From NCBI RefSeq assembly GCF_019880555.1, contig NZ_JAINVU010000001.1, forward strand, positions 434,001 to 498,000: a DNA stretch of 64,000 nucleotides, given 5' to 3'. Below, piece after piece: positions 33,470-42,902 of this stretch. The position numbers and the translations under genes were made by a program. Source of the DNA: Hephaestia mangrovi. Its GTDB lineage: Bacteria; Pseudomonadota; Alphaproteobacteria; Sphingomonadales; Sphingomonadaceae. The first letter of the stretch is position 1, and every line of letters starts with the position of its first letter. Under the pieces are notes generated by a model that did not search any database, was not told where the DNA came from, and saw only the letters and a list, made by a program, of their open reading frames with translations.

Positions 33470-34696
33470 CTATTGCGGTGCGCGATCGAGCCGCTGGCGA
33501 ACGATCGCGATAAAGCGGTCGAGCGGGCAGGGATCGGCGCAACCGGGGACGGGCAGCGTCTCGACCGTGGCGGGCGCGGCATCGTCGAGCGGGGTGAGAT
33601 TGCGAATCTGATCGAGCCCCTGCGCGCGCAGCACGATCCGAACATAGGCACCGTCGCCGGCATCGTGCAGCCGCTCGAAGCCGATCGCCTGGCCGGGCGA
33701 GGGATCGTCGGCGGCGAAGCCCGGCACATGCCAGTGGAGATCGAGCAGCCCGGCGAGCGCGGCGAGTTGCGTATCGTGGCCGACGATCATGCCGACCCTG
33801 GGGCCATTGGGGGCGGTCAGCCAATCGAGCATTTTCGGCACGACCAGCGCGCTGTTGCTCGCCGCGACATAAAGCGGGCGCGCGAGCACGCTGTATTCGA
33901 CCGCGTGGAGACGGCCGGCGAGCGCGATATCGGCCTTGGTGGCGCGCCCCCAGCCGACCTCAGCCATCGGCTTGCCGTCGGCATATTCGAGCAGCAGGAT
34001 TTGCCCCGCCGTCGATCCGAGATCGAGCGCGCCGGAAAAGCCGGGCTTTTCGCCGGCCCGCGGCGGATCGATCCGGGTCGGCTTGCCGGAGAAGCCGCAT
34101 GCGCCCTCGGGGCTCGGGCCGCAATAGATGGCGTCGAGCCGCGCCAGCACGTCGCGCTGCTTCGCCTCGACCGCGGCGATGCCACCGGGGCCGAGCCCGG
34201 CCTTGACCGCGGCATCGGCGCGCGCCGGATCATAAGCGATGCCGCCGAGATCGAGCGGCGAGAACAACGGATCGGGCGTGTCCTGCGGCTTGTGCTGGTT
34301 GGCGATCGCGCAGCCCGGCGCGAAGCCGGCGAGCCAGGCGTCGCCGGTGGCGATCGTGCGTTGATCGCTGTCCGAATAGACCGCCACCGTGCCGGGAGCG
34401 GGGCAGCCGCCACCGACGAGGCCGGCGGCGAGCACGCGCGCGTCGAATGCGCCGACCAGCCGGATGGCGGCGGCGCCGTGATGCGTCAGATCGCCGGGCG
34501 GCACGTCCCAGCTTGGCCAGGGATCGGCGGCGACGCCCGGCTTCATCGGCGGGTTCTTGGTCGGCGGCCGCACGCCGTGGCGCATCAGCAGGACGAGGTG
34601 ATCGGGCGTGAGGCCGGGGCGCGAAGCCGTCTGCGGGACGGTCGCGCAGCCCTGCGTCGCGATCAGCGCGAGGCTGAGCAGGGCGATCTTGCGCAT
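33470..34696 (-). CDS. Histidine-type acid phosphatase (phytase-like)
   Basis: This 408-residue exported enzyme has a lipobox-like signal LALIATQGCATV. The catalytic RHGVRPP motif is near residue 41 and the proton-donor motif is in MIVGHDTQLAAL near residue 303, where the HD pair is kept. Paired cysteines in the periplasmic part fit disulfides. The ATG overlaps the stop of the TonB receptor gene (TGATG), so the two are translationally coupled. This suggests uptake and dephosphorylation of a phosphorylated substrate such as phytate; the substrate is inferred. Confidence 0.85.
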   Translation of the reverse strand: MRKIALLSLALIATQGCATVPQTASRPGLTPDHLVLLMRHGVRPPTKNPPMKPGVAADPWPSWDVPPGDLTHHGAAAIRLVGAFDARVLAAGLVGGGCPAPGTVAVYSDSDQRTIATGDAWLAGFAPGCAIANQHKPQDTPDPLFSPLDLGGIAYDPARADAAVKAGLGPGGIAAVEAKQRDVLARLDAIYCGPSPEGACGFSGKPTRIDPPRAGEKPGFSGALDLGSTAGQILLLEYADGKPMAEVGWGRATKADIALAGRLHAVEYSVLARPLYVAASNSALVVPKMLDWLTAPNGPRVGMIVGHDTQLAALAGLLDLHWHVPGFAADDPSPGQAIGFERLHDAGDGAYVRIVLRAQGLDQIRNLTPLDDAAPATVETLPVPGCADPCPLDRFIAIVRQRLDRAPQ

Positions 34697-37470
34697 CAGA
34701 AATGCACCTGCACGCCGCCGCGCAGCATGAAGCTGTAGCGCTCGCGCTCGACCAACTGGCCCGGCGTGCCGATATAGCGCCGCCACGGCGCGTCGGTGAG
34801 GTTGGTGCCATCGCCGAACACCGTCACCTGCGGGGTGAGCTGATAGCTGACATGGACGTCGAGCTGGCCATTGGCATCGGTATACTCGTCGCTTGCCGGA
34901 TCGCTGCCGAGCGTATCGAGATAGGCCGAACGATACGAATAAGCGACGCGCGCGGCAAACCCATATTTTTCGTAGAACAATTGCGCGGTGGCGACGTCGT
35001 GCGACTGAAAGAACAGCGGAATCTCGCCGGGGCGGAAATCGGGCGCGGTCGCGTGGCCATCGACATAGGTGTAATTGGCCGAGAGGCCGAAGCCGTCGAA
35101 CGGCGCCGGCAGGAAGGTGAACTGCACCTGGCCGTTGACCTCGATGCCCTTCAGCTCCTCGCTGTCGGCGTTGATCGGCTGGCTGACGTCGGCCTCGTCA
35201 TAGGTGACGTTGCCATAGGTCGCGCCCGTGACCCGCTGCTGCGTGGTGTAGATCGGGTTGTCGATATGCTTGTAGAACAGGCCGATCGAGATGATGCCCT
35301 GGCTGGGCAGATAATATTCGACCGACGCATCGACATTGACCGCCTTCAACGGCTTGAGATCGGGATTGCCGAGCGAGATCGACGGCGGCGTATCGTCCTC
35401 TACCAGCACATAGGGGGCGAGATCGGGATAATTGGGCCGACCGATCGAGGTGGTGACAGCGCCGCGCAGGACGAGCGAACGGCCGGCCTCATACTTGGCG
35501 TTGATGCCGGGGAACCAGTCGGTGTAGCTCTTGTTGCCGAAGCTGTTGAAATCGTCTCCGAAATCGGATGCGTCGTCGACGATTTTGGCCTTGGTCCTGT
35601 CCTCGGTATGCTCGACGCGGACACCGGGGACGAGGGTCAGCCCACCCGATTTGATCGTCAGCATTGCATAGCCGGCGGTGATCGCCTCGCGCACGTCGTA
35701 ATCGGATGACAGCGAGTCGGCGATCGAGCCCGCCTCGTCGAACTTGAGCACCTCGGGATGCGCGTTCACATAGGCCGCCGCAGCGGCATAATCGACGCGA
35801 TCGCCATAATGGAACATGCCGTCGTAGAAATCGGTATCGCCGACATAAGCGAAATCGGTCAGCATGAGCGGCGTGCTGCTCTTCTTGTAGGTCAGCGCTT
35901 CCTCGTCGTCGCTCTTGTCACGATGGAGATATTTGGCGCCGACCTTGAGCGTCGAATCGTCGCCGATCGCGAGCGGCAGCGAATAATCGGCGCGCGCCTG
36001 CCACAGTTTCTCGACCGCGCGGCGATGATCGAAATTGACCTTGCTGAACTTGAATGCCGACGGATCGTCGAACACATCGCCGCGCGCAACGAACGAATAG
36101 GGGCCGCTGCCCGAGGTGAGATCGTAATCGACCGTCGAATCGGGGCCGTTGAAGGTGAATTCGCTACGGAGCGGATCGAGCTTGATCGCGCGGGTATAGC
36201 CGCCCGACACGTCGAGATGGCCGGGGCCGAGATCGAACTTGCCGCCGAGCGTCGCCGAGCGCGTGTTGTCGTTCTCGCGGCGGCGGCGCATCTTGATCGT
36301 GGTCGATCCTTCGAAGGTGCCGCTGGTTGCCGTCTGGTTGCTGAAATCCTCAGCGTCGCCGATCTCGATGATGTTCTGATCGCGATGTTCGTTGTCGGTA
36401 TATTTCGAATAGCTGGTGCGCAGGTAGATTTGCGCGGTGTCGCTCGGCCGCCAGTCGAAATTGCCGACCACGCCGAGGCGGGTGCGGACCAGATTGTAGT
36501 CGCGCAGGCCCGCATAATCGGGAACGACGAAGCCGTTGATCGGCGCCCACGCTTCGGAGCCCTGGAAATTCTCCGATTCGATCGGGCGGCGGCTGTAATT
36601 GACCGAAACGACCGCGCCGAACTGCTTGTCGGGGCCGAACAAGCCGCCGATCTGGCCATCGGCTTCCCATGGCGATTTGTGGTTGAGCTTGTACCAGCCA
36701 TAGGCACCGCGCGCGTCGAGGAAGAAGTCCTTGTTGCGATCGAACGCCGACACGGTGGAGATATCGACCGAACCGCCGATCGCATTGGCATCGAGATCGG
36801 GCGTGAGCGACTTTTCGATCACCACCGACTGGATCAGCGACGAGGGCAGATCGTCGAGCTTGACCTGGCGGCCGTCCGGCTCGGGCGCGGGGAGCGTCTG
36901 GCCGTTCAGGGTGACGTTGACGAGATTGGGATCGACGCCGCGGATGATGACGTAGCGGCCTTCGCCCTGATCGTTGGCGACCGAGATGCCGGGCAAGCGG
37001 CGCACGGCTTCGGCGACATTCTGATCCGGCAGCTTGCCGACATCGTTGGCGTACAGCGCCTCGACGACATTGTTGGCGGATTTTTTCGTCTGCAGCGCGC
37101 GGCGTTCGGCAAGCCGGTTGCCGGTGACGACGATGTCGCCCGCGGCGATATCGCCGGTGAGCGCGATCGTCGCGGGTTCGGGATTGGCCGCCGAGGTCAG
37201 CGTCAGCGTCTTGGCGTCATAGCCAATATAGGTGACGGTGAGCGCGACCGGGCCATCGGGGATATTGTCGAGCTCGAAGCTGCCGTCGGTGCCCGCTGTG
37301 GTCGAGGCGCCAGCGGCGGATATGGTGGCGCCGGGCAGCGCGCCGCCCTTGGCCGCATCGACGATACGGCCGCGGACGCTGGCGGCGAGGGCGGGAGACG
37401 CGGCGAGCAGACCGGTGCTGAGAGCGAGGACCGAGCACAAAGCGGCCGGCCGGGAAACCATGCGAATCAT
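34696..37470 (-). CDS. TonB-dependent outer-membrane receptor
   Basis: This 924-residue receptor has a signal peptide ending ASPALAAS, then a carboxypeptidase-regulatory-like domain (VRGRIVDAAKGGALPGATI, about residues 30-115). A TonB box/plug region follows with VEALYANDVGKLPDQNVAEAVRRLPG and RGVDPNLVNVTLNG. The barrel ends in a C-terminal Phe (GGVQVHF). The style fits the family with N-terminal CarboxypepD_reg-like domains used for carbohydrates or complex substrates. ATG at 37470 is preceded by GGGGGATTGTA. Coupling to the phosphatase gene hints at the substrate. Confidence 0.92.
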   Translation of the reverse strand: MIRMVSRPAALCSVLALSTGLLAASPALAASVRGRIVDAAKGGALPGATISAAGASTTAGTDGSFELDNIPDGPVALTVTYIGYDAKTLTLTSAANPEPATIALTGDIAAGDIVVTGNRLAERRALQTKKSANNVVEALYANDVGKLPDQNVAEAVRRLPGISVANDQGEGRYVIIRGVDPNLVNVTLNGQTLPAPEPDGRQVKLDDLPSSLIQSVVIEKSLTPDLDANAIGGSVDISTVSAFDRNKDFFLDARGAYGWYKLNHKSPWEADGQIGGLFGPDKQFGAVVSVNYSRRPIESENFQGSEAWAPINGFVVPDYAGLRDYNLVRTRLGVVGNFDWRPSDTAQIYLRTSYSKYTDNEHRDQNIIEIGDAEDFSNQTATSGTFEGSTTIKMRRRRENDNTRSATLGGKFDLGPGHLDVSGGYTRAIKLDPLRSEFTFNGPDSTVDYDLTSGSGPYSFVARGDVFDDPSAFKFSKVNFDHRRAVEKLWQARADYSLPLAIGDDSTLKVGAKYLHRDKSDDEEALTYKKSSTPLMLTDFAYVGDTDFYDGMFHYGDRVDYAAAAAYVNAHPEVLKFDEAGSIADSLSSDYDVREAITAGYAMLTIKSGGLTLVPGVRVEHTEDRTKAKIVDDASDFGDDFNSFGNKSYTDWFPGINAKYEAGRSLVLRGAVTTSIGRPNYPDLAPYVLVEDDTPPSISLGNPDLKPLKAVNVDASVEYYLPSQGIISIGLFYKHIDNPIYTTQQRVTGATYGNVTYDEADVSQPINADSEELKGIEVNGQVQFTFLPAPFDGFGLSANYTYVDGHATAPDFRPGEIPLFFQSHDVATAQLFYEKYGFAARVAYSYRSAYLDTLGSDPASDEYTDANGQLDVHVSYQLTPQVTVFGDGTNLTDAPWRRYIGTPGQLVERERYSFMLRGGVQVHF

Positions 37471-37621
37471 TACAATCCCCCAATATTGATTAACGCGGGC
37501 GCTAGGGGGCTTCGGCGTCCGATCGGTGACGGTTGCGCTACGGTTCCGTGACAATCATCGCATCGCGGGGCGGGCGAATTGACGCCGCGTTAAACACTGC
37601 CGGTGCATGGCAAGCGCGATC

Positions 37622-38857
37622 ATGCGCATTCTCCACGTTCTCGATCACGGCCTGCCGCTGCACAGCGGCTATACGTTCCGCACTCGCGCGATCCTGAAGG
37701 CGCAGCAGGCGCTGGGCTGGGAAATCGCCGCCGTCACCGGACCGCGGCACGGCGAGGCGCCGGCGCCGGTCGAGCAGGTGGACGGCATCACCTTTCATCG
37801 CACGCCCGTGGTCCGCCGGCTGGCGCCCGTGATCGACGAGGCGCGCGAGATTGCCGCCTTCGCGCGGCGCATCGACACGGTGGTCGAAACGTTCCGGCCC
37901 GATATTCTCCACGCACACTCGCCGGTGCTCGATGCGCTTGCCGCGTTGCGGGTGGCGCGCCGGCGCAGGCTGCCGCTGGTCTACGAGATCCGCGCCTTCT
38001 GGGAGGATGCCGCGGTGGGCAACGGCACCGGGCGCGAAGGCTCGGCGCGTTATCGGCTGACCAAGGCCGTTGAGACCTGGGCGGTGCGCCGGGCTGATGG
38101 CGTCGCGGTGATCTGCGAAGGGCTGCGCGACGATCTGGTCGGCCGCGGGATCGATCCGGGCAAGATCATGGTCTCGCCCAACGGCGTCGATCTGACGCTG
38201 TTCGGCACACCGGGGCCGCGCGATTCGACGCTTGCCGCCGGCCTGGGACTCGACGGCGAGGTGATCGGCTTCATCGGCAGCTTCTACGATTACGAGGGGC
38301 TCGATGACCTGATCGCGGCGATGCCCGCGCTGGTCGCGCAACGCCCGCAGGCGCAATTGCTCTTGGTTGGCGGCGGGCCGATGGAACAGGCGCTGCGCGC
38401 GCAGGCCGCGGCCTCGCCGGTCGCCGGCCGAATCCGCTTCGCCGGCCGCGTGCCGCACGATCAGGTTGAGCGCTATTACAGCCTGGTCGACGTGCTCGCC
38501 TATCCGCGCAAGGCGATGCGGCTGACCGAGCTCGTCACGCCGCTGAAGCCGCTCGAGGCGATGGCGCAGCGGCGGCTGGTCGCCGCCTCCGATGTCGGCG
38601 GTCATCGCGAGCTGATTCGCGACGGCGATACCGGCACGCTGTTCGCGCCGGGCGATCCCGCGGCGATCGCCCGCGCGCTCGCGGGACTGCTCGACGATCG
38701 ATCGGGTTGGGAGGTGCGGCGCACCCGCGCGCGCGCCTTTGTCGAGGCGGAGCGTAACTGGTCGTCAAATATTTCGCGTTACGCGCCGGTCTATGGGGCG
38801 CTTCTGGACGCCGCAACAACGGGTCGACCATGTTCTCGTATCGCAGCCACCGCCTGA
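37622..38857 (+). CDS. Glycosyltransferase family 4, exosortase A-associated type
   Basis: This 411-residue GT-B enzyme starts MRILHVLDHGLPLHSGYTFR, typical of the group linked to XrtA/PEP-CTERM systems (TIGR04063 from memory). DGVAVICEGLRDDLVGRG, VSPNGVDLTLFG and FIGSFYDYEGLDDL mark the nucleotide-sugar domain. EALEAMAQ-like PLEAMAQRRLV near the end carries the acidic site. An upstream ATG at 37607 would add five residues. No exosortase or PEP-CTERM gene is visible in the window. It probably acts in surface polysaccharide synthesis. Confidence 0.87.
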   Translation: MRILHVLDHGLPLHSGYTFRTRAILKAQQALGWEIAAVTGPRHGEAPAPVEQVDGITFHRTPVVRRLAPVIDEAREIAAFARRIDTVVETFRPDILHAHSPVLDALAALRVARRRRLPLVYEIRAFWEDAAVGNGTGREGSARYRLTKAVETWAVRRADGVAVICEGLRDDLVGRGIDPGKIMVSPNGVDLTLFGTPGPRDSTLAAGLGLDGEVIGFIGSFYDYEGLDDLIAAMPALVAQRPQAQLLLVGGGPMEQALRAQAAASPVAGRIRFAGRVPHDQVERYYSLVDVLAYPRKAMRLTELVTPLKPLEAMAQRRLVAASDVGGHRELIRDGDTGTLFAPGDPAAIARALAGLLDDRSGWEVRRTRARAFVEAERNWSSNISRYAPVYGALLDAATTGRPCSRIAATA

Positions 38858-39537
38858 TCCTGCCCCTCGCGCCGACCGTCGGTGCCGCGCTGGGCCTTGC
38901 CACGGCCGCCGCCATCGCGGTGATACCGGGCGGGCTGCTCGAAGCGCTGGTGATGCGGAGCGGGATCGCGGCGGTGGTCGCGGCAGCGCAGCCGCCGCTC
39001 GGCGCGACCGCGCGGCTGATCCTGCTGATCGCGCTCGGCGGCGGCGTCGCCGCGTTCGCCGGAGTCGGCGCCTGGCTGGCGTTCGGCAAGCGGACCGTCG
39101 GTTTCGGCCGCACGCCCGCACATCCGCAATTGCCCTATCTGCGCCGCGCCGATTCGCATCCCGATGCCCCGCCGCGCGAACTGGTCCGCGCGCATCGCGA
39201 CCTCGGCGCGCCGATGATTCCGCTGCTGCCCGAGGCCGACGTTGCGCAGGCGCTGCCCGCCGATCTCGACCGGCCGCTCGCGGACTATGATCCGGAAGCG
39301 ATTCCCGCGGTGCCGCTCGAGCCGGCACGCGCGGTGGCGCCGCTGGCGAGGCCGCAGTTGATCGATCCCGGCGACCGCTTCGAAACCTTCGATCCGGCGC
39401 CGACCACCGCCGAGATCGAGCCGACCGCGACCCTGCACGCGCTGCTCGATCGGCTCGAGCGCGGCATCGCGCGCGGCCCACGCCCGGCACGATCGCTGGA
39501 TGAGGCGCTCGGCGAGCTGCGGCGGCTGGCTTCCTAG
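38830..39537 (+). CDS. Membrane-anchored protein of unknown function
   Basis: This 235-residue protein has two N-terminal hydrophobic spans (about residues 10-35 and 60-85) followed by a Pro/Ala-rich, cytoplasmic-looking tail with scattered acidic residues and a final helix (LDEALGELRRLAS). It overlaps the glycosyltransferase gene by 28 bp and is probably cotranscribed with it. No known domain is recognised. Confidence 0.65.
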   Translation: MFSYRSHRLILPLAPTVGAALGLATAAAIAVIPGGLLEALVMRSGIAAVVAAAQPPLGATARLILLIALGGGVAAFAGVGAWLAFGKRTVGFGRTPAHPQLPYLRRADSHPDAPPRELVRAHRDLGAPMIPLLPEADVAQALPADLDRPLADYDPEAIPAVPLEPARAVAPLARPQLIDPGDRFETFDPAPTTAEIEPTATLHALLDRLERGIARGPRPARSLDEALGELRRLAS

Positions 39538-39570
39538 CCGCCTGAATCTCAACGTCCGCGTCATGAACGT

Positions 39571-39656
39571 TATGCTGAACTTGGTTCAGCATCCATGGAG
39601 CAACGCCTGCCGCGACGCTTGACGCTGATGGAGCGTCATGGTTTCGCCGGTGACGG
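39571..39656 (+). repeat. Palindromic element with an internal deletion in the right arm
   Basis: The left arm at 39571-39598 pairs ATGCTGAA/TTCAGCAT. The right arm is reduced to CATGG-TTTCGCCGGTGACGG, lacking about 13 bases, so the element is 86 bp rather than about 98. It separates the convergent membrane protein and hydroxylase genes. Confidence 0.65.
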
Positions 39657-39677
39657 TCCTCACCGCAGGATCGCGGG

Positions 39678-40355
39678 TCAGCGAATCCAGCGGTCCTCGC
39701 GGAACCATTTGGTGACGATGTATTTCACGCCCTTCTCGACCGGCATGCCCTCGTGCAGCGTCGCCGGGTTGGCCTTGCCGTCGGGCGCCATGTTGTTCCA
39801 GACGAGCAGCAGCCCGCGTTTCGGCCGGAAGCGGGCGCCGGCTTGTGGGAACCAGGTGGCGCCGCCTTTCTCGACATCGTTGAGATAGACCATCGCGGTC
39901 CAGGTGCGTTGGCCGCCTTCGTGCCTGACGCGCTGCCAGTAATCTTCGCTCTCGTGGAAATAATCGTGGTGGGCGCGGAATTGCTGGCCGGGCGCATAGC
40001 GCTGGCCCTGCATCGTCTCGCCATATTCGGGGCTGACGCCGATCAGCCGGGCAAGCCCCTCGTCGATCGGACGGATATGGGGCGCCCAGCGATCCATGTC
40101 GCAGCTTTCCGAAGTGCGGAATGCCGAATCGTAATTGGACGACAGCAAGGTGGAGGGGCGCCGGTTGGCGTCGATCACCGCGACCAGCGCGGCGCATTGA
40201 TCTGCATCGAGATAATCGGGCTGGAAATAGATTTGCGCCGCATCGGTCTCGACGCGGCGCAGCGCAGGATTGGCGGCGAGATGCCGGGTGACGGCCTCCC
40301 CGATGCGCTTGCGTTGCAGAACGGGCGAATGCGGTTTGGTGCTGAGCAATCCCAT
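39678..40355 (-). CDS. Prolyl 4-hydroxylase-like 2-oxoglutarate/Fe(II) oxygenase
   Basis: This 225-residue protein has the double-stranded beta-helix of 2OG oxygenases. Iron ligands are in HHDYF (HxD, about residues 129-131) and the distal His in TLHEGMPV near 199. The 2OG-binding basic residue lies about ten residues later (GVKYIVTKWFRED). RTWTAMVYLNDVEKGGATWFP matches the P4Hc domain. Substrate unknown; bacterial members hydroxylate proteins such as EF-Tu or peptides. Confidence 0.86.
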   Translation of the reverse strand: MGLLSTKPHSPVLQRKRIGEAVTRHLAANPALRRVETDAAQIYFQPDYLDADQCAALVAVIDANRRPSTLLSSNYDSAFRTSESCDMDRWAPHIRPIDEGLARLIGVSPEYGETMQGQRYAPGQQFRAHHDYFHESEDYWQRVRHEGGQRTWTAMVYLNDVEKGGATWFPQAGARFRPKRGLLLVWNNMAPDGKANPATLHEGMPVEKGVKYIVTKWFREDRWIR

Positions 40356-40426
40356 GACGACTGCGAATTTGCGCGGCCGGCGCCAAAAGGCAAGGCCCGG
40401 CGGGGATGCCGCCGGGCCAATTCGCC

Positions 40427-41326
40427 TTACCAGAAGATGTCGTAGACCACGTCGACGACCTCGCCGGTATCGATGTCGACGAGCAGCGCATCATTATAAT
40501 AGCGCACCCAGCGATAAGGGCCATAGGCCGGCGGCAGGCGGTAATAATAGGGATCGGAAATCCAGTAGTTCGAGCCGAACAGGATCGAATCGAGCCGGAA
40601 GCCGATGCCGAAGCGGCGGTAGCCGTAATCCCAGCCGTAGGGGGCGTAATAGCGCGGTAGGCGATAGACGCTGCGGTGGCGCACCCGGTAATCGCGCCAG
40701 TCATAGCGGTTGTCGCGGCGCCAATCATGGTCGTACGCACCGCGCCGGCCGCGATCGTAATTGCCCCAACGGCCGTCGGAACGGCCCGGCGCGCGGTGCC
40801 ACTGGTCCGACCCGCGATCGCGATTCCAGTTGCCGCGATCGGCGTGATCGCGATCGCGATCCCAGTTGCCGTGGTCCGAGCGATCGTGATCCCGGTTCCA
40901 ATCGTTGCGATCGGGTCGGTCGTGTCCGCGATTCCAGTCATTGCGATCCGGCCGGTCTCCGAAATGCGAGCCGCCGGCCTGGGCGTGCCAATTGCCGCCT
41001 GGGCGCGCCTGTGTAGGACGCGGGGCGTCGGGACGACGATATTGTTGCGCGCGGTCGGTCACCTCGGGACGCGCCATCTGATTACGATCGAAGTGTGGCG
41101 GCGTTTGCGGGCGGTTGCCGGGCTGAAAGCTGGGGCGCGCCGCCGGGGCGTACCCGGTGTTCGGCCGGGCGGGGGATGCGGGGCGGTTGCCGCCGCGCTC
41201 GCCGCGATTGCCGCCCCGGTCTCCGCGATCACCGTGCCAGCTGCCGCGATCATGGTTCTGCGCGCTGGCGGCGGCGGGGATCAGCGCGGTCGCCGCGGCG
41301 AGGGCGGCAAGAAGCGAAAGACGCAT
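40427..41326 (-). CDS. RcnB-like secreted protein, Arg/Asp/Asn repeats
   Basis: This 299-residue protein has a signal peptide ending PAAASAQ. The middle is low complexity, rich in Arg, Asp, Asn and Trp with repeats such as DRNDWNRGHDRP and DRNDWNRDHDRS. The C-terminal RcnB-type domain has PRYYAPYGWDYGYRRFGIGF and YYNDALLVDIDTGEVVDVVYDIFW. The ATG at 41326 has AGGAG at suitable distance. It resembles the 2308 gene in domain layout. Metal role is only inferred from the family. Confidence 0.75.
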   Translation of the reverse strand: MRLSLLAALAAATALIPAAASAQNHDRGSWHGDRGDRGGNRGERGGNRPASPARPNTGYAPAARPSFQPGNRPQTPPHFDRNQMARPEVTDRAQQYRRPDAPRPTQARPGGNWHAQAGGSHFGDRPDRNDWNRGHDRPDRNDWNRDHDRSDHGNWDRDRDHADRGNWNRDRGSDQWHRAPGRSDGRWGNYDRGRRGAYDHDWRRDNRYDWRDYRVRHRSVYRLPRYYAPYGWDYGYRRFGIGFRLDSILFGSNYWISDPYYYRLPPAYGPYRWVRYYNDALLVDIDTGEVVDVVYDIFW

Positions 41327-41434
41327 GTCGGTCATCTCCTGATAGCCGGCACGAGCGCCGGCCTCATCATGGACCGGTTGTGCACCACCGGCGGTGAGCC
41401 GAGGCTGAATTCGAGTGTCAGCATTGCGAAAGAA

Positions 41435-41974
41435 TCATTTCGGCGGCGTCAGCGCGGGCACCAGCTTCGCGGCCTGCGCGGGCGAGATGCCGGGGCGTGG
41501 GCCGGCGTCGATCGTTTCCTCGCCGCGCTGGACGCGCGCCGCGCGCTGGATCGCATCGATGAGGCGCGGATAGATGCCGCAGCGGCAGATGTTGGTGATC
41601 GCTGCCTTGATCTCGTCCTCGGACGGATCGGCATTCTTGCGCAGCAGCACCGCCGCCGCCATCACCACGCCGGGAATGCAGAAGCCGCATTGCGGTACGT
41701 TGGCGGCGATGAAGGCAAGCTGGACGGGATGATCGCGCTCCCGCGACAGGCCTTCGATCGTGGTGACGAAGGCGCCCTCGATCTGCCCGATCGTGACCTG
41801 GCATGCGCGCACGGCGGCGCCATCGACATCGACGGTGCAGGCGCCGCAATCGCCGGTGCCGCAGCCATATTTGGTGCCGGTGAGATTGGAAGCATCGCGC
41901 AGCGCCCAGAGCAATGGCGTGGCGGGGTCCATCTTGTATTCGACCGGTTGGTTGTTGACGGTGAAACGGGTCAT
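41435..41974 (-). CDS. (2Fe-2S)-binding subunit of a molybdenum hydroxylase, orphan
   Basis: This 179-residue protein is the small subunit type of xanthine oxidase-family enzymes (IorA/CoxS-like). The plant-type cluster is bound by CGTGDCGACT near residues 38-47 plus a later Cys, and the second cluster by CGFC near 94 and CRC near 129. Partners normally include a molybdopterin large subunit next door, but none lies beside it. moaD/moaE elsewhere in the window show the cofactor can be made. The partner must be encoded elsewhere. Confidence 0.9.
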   Translation of the reverse strand: MTRFTVNNQPVEYKMDPATPLLWALRDASNLTGTKYGCGTGDCGACTVDVDGAAVRACQVTIGQIEGAFVTTIEGLSRERDHPVQLAFIAANVPQCGFCIPGVVMAAAVLLRKNADPSEDEIKAAITNICRCGIYPRLIDAIQRAARVQRGEETIDAGPRPGISPAQAAKLVPALTPPK

Positions 41975-42066
41975 GCGGAGACGCTAGCGGAGCGGCGCGC
42001 AAACGGAAACGGCCCGTTTCGCAACGCGCGATTGTCCGCGGCCGTCCGGACGCCGACATCGGCGGC

Positions 42067-42867
42067 ATGACGCTTCCCACCCTGTTCATCCCGCATGGCG
42101 GCGGCCCCTGCTTCTTCATGGACCCGGCCGGCGGCCCGCCCGAGCCGATGTGGCGGCCGATGCAGGCGTATCTCGCCGGGCTGATCGCAACGCTGCCCGA
42201 GCGGCCACGTGCGATCCTGTGCGTCTCGGGGCATTGGGAGGAGGGTGACGCCACCGTGCATCTCGGCACCGGCCAGCCGCTGCTCTACGATTATTATGGC
42301 TTTCCCGAACACACCTATCATCTGCGCTGGGACGCGCCGGCCGCGCCCGACGTGGCGATGCGGGCGAGGGCGCTGCTGTCCGGCGCCGGCATGGCGGTGG
42401 GCGAGGAGCGGGCGCGCGGCTGGGATCACGGCGTGTTCGTGCCGATGAAGGTGATGGTGCCCGATGCCGACATTCCGCTCGCGCAGCTTTCGCTGCGCAG
42501 CGATCTCGATCCGGCCGGGCATGTTGCGATCGGGCGGGCGCTGGCGCCGCTGCGCGACGAGGGCGTGCTGATCGTCGGATCGGGCATGAGCTTCCACAAT
42601 CTGCGGGCACGGGGGCCGGCGATCACGCCGATCGCCGATGAATGGGACGCGGCGCTGACCGCGGCCGTCACCGATCCCGATCCGGCCCGGCGCGCGGCGC
42701 GGGTGATCGCGTGGGACAGCCTGCCGCACGCGCGCGTCGCGCATCCGCGCGAGGAGCATCTGCTGCCGCTGATGGTCGCGCTGGGCGCGGGCGGCGAGGA
42801 TGGCGCGGCGCGCGACTATCACGACCACGTCATCGGCTGGGCGGTGTCAGGCTATCGCTTCGGCTAA
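42067..42867 (+). CDS. LigB-type (DODA-like) extradiol dioxygenase
   Basis: This 266-residue class III ring-cleavage fold has His ligands in FIPHGGGPCFF (residue 10), VSGHWEEGD (about 58) and the later RGWDHGVFVPMK and DYHDHVIGW. The family includes plant DOPA dioxygenase-like and YgiD proteins, which cut catechols. It stands alone here, divergent from the 2Fe-2S subunit gene. The substrate is unknown. Confidence 0.88.
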   Translation: MTLPTLFIPHGGGPCFFMDPAGGPPEPMWRPMQAYLAGLIATLPERPRAILCVSGHWEEGDATVHLGTGQPLLYDYYGFPEHTYHLRWDAPAAPDVAMRARALLSGAGMAVGEERARGWDHGVFVPMKVMVPDADIPLAQLSLRSDLDPAGHVAIGRALAPLRDEGVLIVGSGMSFHNLRARGPAITPIADEWDAALTAAVTDPDPARRAARVIAWDSLPHARVAHPREEHLLPLMVALGAGGEDGAARDYHDHVIGWAVSGYRFG

Positions 42868-42902
42868 TATGGTGGAATCGAAGCTCGCTGCATCGAGATC
42901 GA

